In this document: positions 17,078 to 23,528 of the stretch, piece after piece
Position numbering within the stretch: position 1 is the stretch's first letter
Layout of the letters: each line of letters starts with the position of its first letter
NCBI GenBank assembly: GCA_031399065.1
Contig: JANNOM010000027.1
Span: 1 to 64,000 of the forward strand
Direction of reading: 5' to 3'
DNA: 64,000 bases
Origin: JADCRZ01 sp031399065
GTDB lineage: Bacteria > Bacteroidota > Bacteroidia > Chitinophagales > Chitinophagaceae
The notes under the pieces: generated by a model
The model's input: the letters and a program-made list of their open reading frames with translations, nothing else
Told to the model about the DNA's origin: nothing
The model's database searches: none
Translations under genes and position numbers: made by a program

Positions 17078-17292
17078 GAGAAGAAGAAAAATCCGGTACA
17101 CCAGATGGAAAATCGGAAAAATTTAATGTTCCGGAATCTCTACACGACAAATCTTTTCGTTCAACAAATCCGTTCAGAATTGTTGGCGAAGTTACCAATT
17201 GGCAAGGACACCCTCCAGAACAAGTTAAAACAATGAGAGACGCATTAGCTAAACTCAAAGGACAAGGAATTAATTCACTAAATGACGATTAG
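17078..17292 (+). pseudogene. C-terminal fragment of a rifampin ADP-ribosyltransferase (Arr)
   Basis: The frame through GTA 17074-17076 to the TAG at 17290-17292 contains SFRSTNPFRIVGEVTNWQGH, then PPEQVKTMRDALAKLKGQGI. This matches the end of Arr proteins ([SR]-[YF]-R-[ST]-x-x-P-[LF]-[RK]-[IV]-V-G-E-V-T-x-W) and the intact Arr at 60786-61529 (SYRSEAPLKIVGEVTEW). The catalytic N-terminal two thirds are absent. The last 11 bases overlap the start of the following dihydrofolate-reductase-like gene. The first ~20 codons do not match Arr. Confidence 0.65.
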
Positions 17293-17866
17293 TAAAAATA
17301 AAAGAAAAGTAATTGCAGCAATCAATATGACTCTTGACGGAGTTTGCGACCACACTGTAGGCATTGTTGATGAAAATCTTCATTATCATTATTCGGACCT
17401 TATAAATAATGCTGGAGTTATTTTGTATGGTAGGATAACATATCAACTAATGCAATTCTGGCAGACTTTATTAAAAAACCCATCAGACCAAAAATCAATG
17501 AATGACTTTGCCTTTTCAATTGACAAAATTGAAAAAGTTGTTTTTTCCAACACTTTAAAAGACTCAGGTTGGGGAACAGCAAATATTTCAAGCAGACCTC
17601 TTGAGGAAACGATTTTGGGACTTAAACAACAATCAGGAAAGGACATTTTAATCGGTAGTCGCAGTTTGATTATTCAACTGTTAAATAGAAATCTCATTGA
17701 TGAATTTCAAATTTGTGTTCATCCAATGATTGAAGGGAAAGGTTTGCGATTATTTGACCAAATTGAAGGCAGGATTATTTTCAAACTTATCAAGACAAAA
17801 ACGCTAGATTCAGGTGTAACAATAATGTATTATGAACAGACATTCGAAAAAACAAAGAACCGCTAA
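17282..17866 (+). CDS. Dihydrofolate reductase family (RibD C-terminal domain-like) protein
   Basis: 194 aa, cytoplasmic. The opening RKVIAAINMTLDGVCDH is the first strand and loop of the DHFR/RibD_C fold (x-x-x-x-S/N-x-x-D/T-L-D-G). GVILYGRITYQLMQFW is the family's second signature, and GKDILIGSRSLIIQLLNRNL then IDEFQICVHPMIEGKG is the third. These are NADPH-dependent reductases of uncertain substrate, typical of mobile cassettes in Bacteroidota. The ATG lies within the last bases of the Arr fragment. It is followed directly by a palindrome-type repeat (17851 onwards). Confidence 0.88.
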   Translation: MTISKNKRKVIAAINMTLDGVCDHTVGIVDENLHYHYSDLINNAGVILYGRITYQLMQFWQTLLKNPSDQKSMNDFAFSIDKIEKVVFSNTLKDSGWGTANISSRPLEETILGLKQQSGKDILIGSRSLIIQLLNRNLIDEFQICVHPMIEGKGLRLFDQIEGRIIFKLIKTKTLDSGVTIMYYEQTFEKTKNR

Positions 17867-17900
17867 CACGGGTCATTGTTGGTCTACAAAACATAACGAC
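17851..17900 (+). repeat. Intergenic repeat copy 1 (AACAAAGAACCGCTAACA)
   Basis: The first 18 bases, AACAAAGAACCGCTAACA, recur with few changes at 63273 and 63832. It overlaps the very end of the DHFR-like gene and runs into the gap before the SRPBCC gene, with a CATAACGAC string near its right end. The position at a gene's 3' end is the same as for the 63832 copy. Confidence 0.5.
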
Positions 17901-17917
17901 AAAAGGTAAATAGAAAA

Positions 17918-18364
17918 ATGGATAACTTTAAAAAAACAATTACTATTCAAGCCTCAGACAATATAGTTTATGAAGCTTTGACCAACTGCATTAAAAAATG
18001 GTGGACAGAACTGTTTGAAGGCACATCAAACGAACAGGGCAAAAATTTTACAATTCGTTTTGGGGCAAATGTTTTTAAAACAATGCGAGTTGAAGAACTA
18101 ATTCCAAATAAAAAAATTGTTTGGCTCGTAACAGACTCTTTAATTGATATTCCTGAGTTGAAAAACAAACGTGAATGGATAGACACAAAAATTATTTGGG
18201 AAATTTCTTCAAAAGACAACCAAATTATATTACAACTAACACATCATGGCTTGACACCACAAATTGAATGCTTTAACATTTGTGAGAACGGTTGGCACAA
18301 TTTTACCGACAGTTTAACCGAATTTGTTAACACAGGAATTGGTAAGCCATTTAAACGTCAATAA
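17918..18364 (+). CDS. SRPBCC (AHSA1-like START fold) domain protein
   Basis: 148 aa, cytoplasmic. Starts with FKKTITIQASDNIVYEALTN, the first strand and helix of SRPBCC ligand-binding proteins, followed by WWTELFEG and a beta-rich centre (RVEELIPNKKIVWLVTD, TKIIWEISSKDNQIILQLTH). A C-terminal helix containing GWHNFTDSLTEFVNTG closes the hydrophobic cavity; W-x-x-F/Y-x-x-S-L is common in the family. The ligand is unknown. It is 52 bases after the DHFR-like gene and has a similar AT-rich composition. Confidence 0.85.
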   Translation: MDNFKKTITIQASDNIVYEALTNCIKKWWTELFEGTSNEQGKNFTIRFGANVFKTMRVEELIPNKKIVWLVTDSLIDIPELKNKREWIDTKIIWEISSKDNQIILQLTHHGLTPQIECFNICENGWHNFTDSLTEFVNTGIGKPFKRQ

Positions 18365-18471
18365 AATACAAGACCCGACCATATCAAACAATTGAAGGCT
18401 CCCCTTCTTGAGTACGCTTTAAAAGTAGACATTTTTTCATACCAAATGGGTTTCCTGATGGTTTAGTTCTT

Positions 18472-18927
18472 TCACCATTTTTTTATTGAACTTAAATATG
18501 TCCAGAAAATAAATAGTATTTGTAAAGGAACTCTGAACCACAGATAGGTCACTCCATTTCCGTCAAATGTTCCTCTCTGATAGTCAATATGTTTTACGGC
18601 AGCGTTAATGTTTGCCGGAAGTAGCAGTATAAAGAAGATAATCAAAACCCAAGCCGAATAAGCTCTAAAACTCGGAATTATCAATCCAATTCCTAATAGA
18701 ATTTCTAATACACCTGTTAGATATACTATTTCAGTTTTTAGTGGTATTACGGATGGTATCATCATCGTCATACCTTTTGTAAAAGCAAAATGTCCTATCG
18801 CTGTAAAGAAAAGCATAGCACACAATCCAATTCTTGCGGATAATAACAAGTCGTATTTTTGAGTTAGCAACTTAATGGCAAGGATTAATATTAAGAAAAC
18901 GGCAATTAATACTATTAATGGTTTCAT
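18472..18927 (-). CDS. DoxX-family membrane protein
   Basis: 151 aa with four hydrophobic helices. ARIGLCAMLFFTAIGHFAF is the first conserved DoxX helix, and VYLTGVLEILLGIGLIIPSF is the second, with the family's G-x-x-E-x-x-x-G-x-G/L pattern. It is in the inner membrane with unknown function. It lies 61 bases downstream of, and in line with, a Crp/Fnr regulator that probably controls it (inference). Confidence 0.85.
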   Translation of the reverse strand: MKPLIVLIAVFLILILAIKLLTQKYDLLLSARIGLCAMLFFTAIGHFAFTKGMTMMIPSVIPLKTEIVYLTGVLEILLGIGLIIPSFRAYSAWVLIIFFILLLPANINAAVKHIDYQRGTFDGNGVTYLWFRVPLQILFIFWTYLSSIKKW

Positions 18928-18988
18928 TTTTTATGATTTTGTTTTTACAAAGGTCGCTATAGTTAGAGCCTTATGCAATGAACCCAAG

Positions 18989-19555
18989 TTAAGAAATTCG
19001 TTTTCGTATTCTGCTTAATGCCTGCGGTGTAATTCCAATATAGGATGCAATATATTTTAGTGGTATCAGCTGTAATAGATGCGGTTGTTCTATGAATAAA
19101 TTCAAATATCGCTGTTCTGCCGAGTCAGTTAATAATGTTAATTCTCGTTTGGATTTTTTCAAAAAAAGGTCTTCGCCTGCAAGTCGTCCAATTTTATTAC
19201 CTATTTCTGTTTCGGAATATATTTGTTGTAAGTCATCATAGGTCAAACTCCAAAGAATTGTTTCCGTTATTGATTCTAATTGGTAAGTTGAAGGTTTTTG
19301 CGTTAAAAAAAAGTCGTAGGCACTTACAAAATTGTCCGCAAACGCAAAACTGAAAGTAAAGTCTTCAAATTCTGTTGGAATACAGAAACGAATAATTCCT
19401 TTTTCTATAAATGACAGGTAATTTTCCTTTTGACCTACTTTTAATACAAGTGATTTTTTGGAAAATTCTCTTCTTACCATTTTGGATGAAAATACATCCC
19501 AATCACTATCTGAAATGGTTACGAATTTCTCAAAGTATCTTCTTATTTCATTCAT
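18989..19555 (-). CDS. Crp/Fnr-family transcriptional regulator
   Basis: 188 aa. The N-terminal cyclic-nucleotide-binding-like beta barrel is visible (KSLVLKVGQKENYLSFIEKG, IIRFCIP), but without the classical cAMP-contact arginine pattern, as in most Bacteroidota members. The C-terminus has a shortened helix-turn-helix: LIPLKYIASYIGITPQALSR with the final IRKRIS, the common form in this phylum. It is upstream of the doxX-type gene on the same strand. A palindromic element (19581-19672) occupies its upstream region. Confidence 0.9.
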   Translation of the reverse strand: MNEIRRYFEKFVTISDSDWDVFSSKMVRREFSKKSLVLKVGQKENYLSFIEKGIIRFCIPTEFEDFTFSFAFADNFVSAYDFFLTQKPSTYQLESITETILWSLTYDDLQQIYSETEIGNKIGRLAGEDLFLKKSKRELTLLTDSAEQRYLNLFIEQPHLLQLIPLKYIASYIGITPQALSRIRKRIS

Positions 19556-19580
19556 TGATGAGGTCTGTTTTTAAAATAAC

Positions 19581-19672
19581 GCCTAACGTAAGTGCATGCG
19601 TCGTTAAAATTACCTTTAAAAAATATAATAACAATTTTAATTGCGCATACACAGTGTTGTAGGCAGTTTGCT
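19581..19672 (-). repeat. Imperfect palindrome upstream of the Crp/Fnr gene
   Basis: Plus-strand ends are GCCTAACGTAAGTGCATGCG (19581-19600) and CGCATACACAGTGTTGTAGG plus C, ending at 19672. The right end reversed and complemented reads GCCTACAACACTGTGTATGC, so the arms share GCCTA.AC and GTG.ATGCG. Between them are about 50 AT-rich bases. The GCCTAAC end resembles the outer core site of integron attC elements, but only loosely. Confidence 0.4.
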
Positions 19673-19893
19673 CCTTGAATCGCTTAGGCTTTTTCTGTTA
19701 ATGGCTTTTTTCTCGCGCTTCAAATTAAATATAAAGCAAACGTAGTTGAACCCATCTAACCTCTTTATTAAATGAAAGTTCAGGTTTTTAAAAATAGTTA
19801 CGGCGTTTAGATCTGTCTGAAAGTATGGCATTATTTTAGCCCGGCAGTCATTATTTAACAATCGTTGCCCTTCACTTTCAATTAAAAATTCTC
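19637..19893 (-). pseudogene. Possible C-terminal fragment of a GNAT-like acetyltransferase
   Basis: On the minus strand a frame reads FLIESEGQRLLNNDC, then FQTDLNAVTIFKNLNFHLIK, then FNYVCFIFNLKREKKA. The order 'helix, N-x-x-A-x-x-x-[FY]-x-x-[LK]-x-F, strand' is the closing pattern of GNAT acetyltransferases. There is no start region: a hairpin lies where the rest of the gene should be. Weak similarity by eye only. Confidence 0.3.
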
Positions 19894-19902
19894 ACCAACT
19901 AC

Positions 19903-19964
19903 GTCTAAGTCAGCCGAATTAAGAGTTGACTATTGACTTTATAATTTTTTCGGCTAACTTAGAC
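19903..19964. repeat. Inverted repeat with 16-base arms
   Basis: GTCTAAGTCAGCCGAA (19903-19918) and TTCGGCTAACTTAGAC (19949-19964) pair at 15 of 16 positions around a 30-base AT-rich loop. It sits between two gene fragments (GNAT-like and VOC) rather than after a whole gene, so it is less likely a plain terminator. Confidence 0.6.
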
Positions 19965-20081
19965 ATAAGTCTTTTAAAACGGCTCACGTTTTTGAAAGTG
20001 CGAACTTTCACACGGTATCACCGAAAAAACTCAATGTCAAAATCCTTCTGATTTTTTCATAGCTCCTGCGCACCTGGGGAA

Positions 20082-20188
20082 TTATGGGCCCACCCGGAGG
20101 ACCTTTGAATCCTTGAAAACAGAGAAATAGAAGTTCATTGCTTCTTCATCATTTTTGTCAAACCAAATGAAAGGACTAATCTTTGCAT
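20082..20188 (-). pseudogene. N-terminal fragment of a VOC/PhnB-type gene
   Basis: From the ATG at 20188, one missing A shifts the frame. After that the reading is KISPFIWFDKNDEEAMNFYF then SVFKDSKV, the standard opening of PhnB-like VOC proteins (M-Q-K-I-T-P-F-L-W-F-D-x-x-A-E-E-A-x-x-F-Y). It stops at a TAA at 20082-20084. The rest of the gene is not here; a matching C-terminal end is at 16402-16580. The fragment lies just downstream of an intact VOC gene, so a tandem pair probably existed. Confidence 0.65.
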
Positions 20189-20230
20189 GTAATGATTTTT
20201 ATGGTTGGTTCATTTGTATTTTATTATTAC

Positions 20231-20668
20231 TTATTGTTGCCCATTATAGCTTGGTTCAAAATCCACCATCCATTCAATACCGAATTTGTCCCGAAACATA
20301 CCAAAATAGGAGCCCCAGGGACTATCGCCAATAGGAAATTCAATCGTTCCGCCCGCTGAAAGTCCGCTGAATAAGTGGTCGGCTTCTTCCCGGCTTGCTG
20401 CACTGATAGATATCTTAGACCTGTTTTCCAGTTCATTTACCGGCCCCGAACTTTCCGGAACGTCATTACCCATTAAAACATTTTTACCAATAGGCAAATC
20501 AATGTGCATAATCTTATTTGCGTCTTTTTCTTCTACCGGATAGTCAGGGCTTGACATATCTTTCAAGCGTACAATCCTTGCGAATTCCCCGCCAAATACG
20601 GATTGGTAAAAGTTAAATGCTTCTTCGGCATTCCCGTTGAAGTTGATGTGTGGATTGATCTGTGCCAT
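20231..20668 (-). CDS. VOC-family (glyoxalase/PhnB-like) protein
   Basis: 145 aa, cytoplasmic. The opening INPHINFNGNAEEAFNFYQS is the PhnB-type start. ANKIMHIDLPIGKNVLMGND and a C-terminal SPWGSYFGMFRDKFGIEWMV (W-G-x-x-x-G-x-x-x-D-x-F-G-x-x-W) complete the two beta-alpha-beta-beta-beta halves. Members bind metals or small molecules, and the role of this one is not known. Intact, and directly upstream of the damaged VOC fragment on the same strand. Confidence 0.9.
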   Translation of the reverse strand: MAQINPHINFNGNAEEAFNFYQSVFGGEFARIVRLKDMSSPDYPVEEKDANKIMHIDLPIGKNVLMGNDVPESSGPVNELENRSKISISAASREEADHLFSGLSAGGTIEFPIGDSPWGSYFGMFRDKFGIEWMVDFEPSYNGQQ

Positions 20669-20920
20669 AATTTTTGTTTTTACATGTTGTCTCGCTAATG
20701 TACCTTACGTTTTCCGAACTCACGGGGTGTTAGATCGACAATTCAAGGGGCGATTGCGGCTTTAGCTGATTTGCCAGGGCTTTTCGATGGAGATGATACT
20801 GATCACGTGGACGAATGTCATACTATAACCAGAAGTTTGTTATCTAAAAAAAATTCCTCCCAGGGTTCAAAATCTTTATCCCGATTGTCTTTATATTTAT
20901 ACGAGAACAAAACACCGAGT

Positions 20921-21106
20921 ATGCCTTATTTTGAACTCACACCCGAACATGAATTGCTGGCGCAGGCGGCGGCCGGCAATGAAGGCATCTTCTCCACTCT
21001 GTTTATGCGTTACAGTCCGAAAGTAAAACAGTACACTGCGGTGGTAACTCACGGGTATCATTATGATACCAACGATATTACGCAGGAGGTATTTGCGATG
21101 TTATGA
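20921..21106 (+). pseudogene. Truncated ECF-type RNA polymerase sigma factor
   Basis: From the ATG at 20921 the frame reads LTPEHELLAQAAAGNEGIFS then TLFMRYSPKVKQYTAVVTHG and ITQEVFAML before a TGA at 21104. This is the start of region 2 of an extracytoplasmic-function sigma factor (E-x-x-L-[LI]-x-x-[AV]-A-x-G-[ND]-E-x-x-F-x-x-[LI]-[FY]-x-x-Y, then D-[IL]-x-Q-E-V-F). Regions 2.3 to 4 are missing, and the sequence switches at the stop to an unrelated frame. Confidence 0.7.
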
Positions 21107-21392
21107 GAAAAGCTGGACCTTTGAGCATATCGATGTTTCGGGTCATACCGGTAAAACAAATGGCTTGATCTGGATAGGGGCAAAAGATGATTTTAAGGTA
21201 GACCGGGTGATTATTACCATTCATAATTCAAAAGGTAAACTGATTGAAAAAGGCAATGCCGTGATGGAAGAGAATTGGTCTCAATGGAAATATACGGTCA
21301 CCATTAACGTGAAAAACGTCAAGGGATGTAAAATATGTGCTACGGCTGTTGATATTCCCGGGAACAAAGGGTTTGTGAAAATGGTGGTTTAA
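21107..21392 (+). pseudogene. C-terminal fragment of an unknown beta-rich protein
   Basis: The frame ending at TAA 21390-21392 reads FEHIDVSGHTGKTNGLIWIG, then DRVIITIHNSKGKLIEKGNA and GCKICATAVDIPGNKGFVKM. The alternating strands look like the end of a real secreted or repeat protein, but no start belonging to it is visible: its 5' side runs into the sigma-factor remnant in another frame. I do not recognise the family. Confidence 0.4.
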
Positions 21393-21585
21393 TAGGGCAG
21401 GTTAAATTATCTATGTATTCGTTACAGCAAAAAAAGTAAGCGTTTCTGGCGATCTCATGCTAAATTTCAAGGAAAATATTTTTTTGAGGTCATTATAAAT
21501 TAAGTAGCTTCATATTAGTACAATTTACTATGAAAATTCTGCACACTAATTTATTCAGTAAACCTTCATTTTAGATAATCAGATT

Positions 21586-22515
21586 ATGAAACGCAATCTA
21601 TTGAAATTGATAGCTATTGTTCAGCTGTTTTCAATTTTCAGTTTTAAAGCAACATCACAAGATTTCAAAATATTCCACCATGATGCAAACGACAGTTCTA
21701 AAAATTATTGGGTAGTCTATGAAAAGCCAAAGACGATCAAAGGTGTTTTGGTTCTGCTTCCTTCCTTTGGTGAACCGGCATTTACAATACAAAACGAAAC
21801 AGATATAATTAAAAAGGCCATTAATAATGGTCTATTTACGGTCTCAATATCACTTCAGGATGGCCCATTTTCATTTTGTGTCGATAGTATTTCCCAACAG
21901 TCCATTAGTAAGGCAATTTCTGATATATATAAGTATTATCACTTGGAGAATGTAAAACTTTACCTTGGCGGGTTTTCAATCGGTGGCAGCGGAGCTATTA
22001 GATACTATGAAAACTGTTTTGAGAATCCAAAACTGATTAAGCCATCAGCGGTTTTTGCTATTGATCCGCCGTTAGATTTCGTAAGGTTTTATTCTACTTT
22101 AAGCAAGAGATTGGCCGATAGCATTAAATCAGAGGAAGCAGAATACCTTGTTAAAAGAATAATTTACCATTTTAACGGATCCCCTAGTGATAATTATTCC
22201 TCTTATATAAACAACTCTCCCTATATTTTTAAAAATAAAAGTTCTAAGATTAAGCTGCTTAAAACCGCCCCAGTCTTACTCATAACCGAGCCAGATATAG
22301 AGTGGCAACTCACCAATAGAAATAGAGATTTTTACGATATAAATGCATTAGACTGTGTCAGCTTTATCAAGGAATTACGTCTTTTGAATAACCAAAATGC
22401 GACACTCTTTATAACTAGCAATAAAGGCTATAGAAGAATTTCTAACACTCGTAATCCGCACTCATGGTCAATTGCGGATAGCGATAAAACTATCGCATGG
22501 CTACAGCAATACTAA
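21586..22515 (+). CDS. Secreted alpha/beta-hydrolase-like protein
   Basis: 309 aa with a signal peptide (IAIVQLFSIFSFKATSQ). The fold is supported by KGVLVLLPSFGEPA (strand 3 and oxyanion loop), the nucleophile elbow LYLGGFSIGGSG with Ser in G-F-S-I-G near residue 130, and a late His in TRNPHSWSIADS. A strand ending in VLLITEPDIEW may supply the acid. The substrate is unknown. Flanked by the sigma-factor remnant and HicAB; AT-rich like the rest of the accessory region. Confidence 0.7.
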   Translation: MKRNLLKLIAIVQLFSIFSFKATSQDFKIFHHDANDSSKNYWVVYEKPKTIKGVLVLLPSFGEPAFTIQNETDIIKKAINNGLFTVSISLQDGPFSFCVDSISQQSISKAISDIYKYYHLENVKLYLGGFSIGGSGAIRYYENCFENPKLIKPSAVFAIDPPLDFVRFYSTLSKRLADSIKSEEAEYLVKRIIYHFNGSPSDNYSSYINNSPYIFKNKSSKIKLLKTAPVLLITEPDIEWQLTNRNRDFYDINALDCVSFIKELRLLNNQNATLFITSNKGYRRISNTRNPHSWSIADSDKTIAWLQQY

Positions 22516-22569
22516 TTTTTTGGGCTTTTGGCAAGGTGTGGACTTGCACAGATATAATTCTATTAAAGC

Positions 22570-22935
22570 TTAAGGTCGTATCATTTTACTGATATCCTGC
22601 TTGCGCATCAAGGTATAATCGATCGCTGTTTTAACAAAATCATTCAGAGAGATGTTGTTAAGTGCCGCAAATGCAGCCGCTTCTTTGTGGAGTTGGTTCG
22701 GAATGCGGACATTAAAGGTGCCCTTATAGGTTTTGTTGGGTTCTTTTCCCAGCGTTTCGCAGGTTTCCAAATAGTCTTCCACAGCTTCCTGGAATGCTTT
22801 TTTAAGTTCCTTGACGGAAGTGCCTTCAAAGCTTACCAGGTCGTTGATACCTATTATTTTCCCATAAAACAGTTCATCCGTGGCACTAAAGTGAACGGAG
22901 GCGTAATATTCTTTGTATTGTAAGATGTCATTCAT
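22570..22935 (-). CDS. hicB: HicB-family antitoxin
   Basis: 121 aa. The N-terminal partial RNase-H-like fold has YASVHFSATDELFYGKIIGI then GTSVKELKKAFQEAVEDYLE. A ribbon-helix-helix-type DNA-binding tail has TFNVRIPNQLHKEAAAFAAL and NDFVKTAIDY. HicB neutralises HicA and represses the operon. It overlaps the hicA gene by 8 bases, with the toxin gene first, the usual hicAB order. Confidence 0.92.
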   Translation of the reverse strand: MNDILQYKEYYASVHFSATDELFYGKIIGINDLVSFEGTSVKELKKAFQEAVEDYLETCETLGKEPNKTYKGTFNVRIPNQLHKEAAAFAALNNISLNDFVKTAIDYTLMRKQDISKMIRP

Positions 22936-23191
22936 CTTGTAGGTATCCTTTTTCTTTTAAATGCGCAATCACTTCTTTGAGCGCATATTCTTTTATGATA
23001 TTTCCGGGATGGGGCTTGTGAAGGCTGATAATATTTTTTGTATTGTCCGCAAACTTCCTGCGTGATCCTCCCGTTTTGCCTTTCTTGATCTCTGCATACC
23101 CATAAAAAGCCAATAACTTAACTAATTCATCCCATGTAAAATCTTTGGGGATAGCGAGCAATCGCAGTATTAATTTTTCTAACTTCGACAT
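22928..23191 (-). CDS. hicA: HicA-family mRNA-cleaving toxin
   Basis: 87 aa, the usual length or slightly longer. The double-stranded-RNA-binding-like fold is visible: PKDFTWDELVKLLAFYGYAE, GGSRRKFA (G-S-H/R-x-x-F) and IISLHKPHPGN, where the histidine is the catalytic residue of the family, ending in LKEVIAHLKEKGYL. It degrades mRNA when not held by HicB. It forms an operon with hicB. Confidence 0.92.
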   Translation of the reverse strand: MSKLEKLILRLLAIPKDFTWDELVKLLAFYGYAEIKKGKTGGSRRKFADNTKNIISLHKPHPGNIIKEYALKEVIAHLKEKGYLQDE

Positions 23192-23528
23192 TATGTAAAA
23201 TGTTGTAATTGTTTTTTGTTACCATCGGAACTTTTTTGAATAAGTGAAGAATATACTTTTGATGAAATACAAACGAAGTCCAGTACTCATGCGACTGCCT
23301 TGCAACTATATTTCAGTTGCAAAGATACTGAAAATGTTTGAATATTCCATCTTCTCTTGTTGTATTTTATAAGCCGTAGATTTATAATGTGAAATTACTC
23401 TTTGCGACGAACTATAGACTTACCTTAAAAGCTGTAACGCCTTTATAGATGATGTCGCGCTTGGCAAAAAACACTGTCTATCACCGGAAGGTCTCCAAGC
23501 ACCATATTATGCCAAACCCGATACCCTG
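23192..23528. other. Intergenic region, no gene seen
   Basis: About 340 bases between the hicA start and the end of the GH5 gene. It must hold the hicAB promoter on the minus strand. No conserved frame, hairpin with T-run or repeat was recognised. Confidence 0.5.

Noticed and set aside
16923..17258. Minus-strand frame opposite the recombinase and Arr fragments
   Set aside because: It is antisense to two recognisable gene remnants and shows no family features.
19637..19861. Complete small gene of 74 codons
   Set aside because: The reading continues upstream without an ATG and looks like the end of a GNAT-type protein, so it was kept only as a possible fragment.
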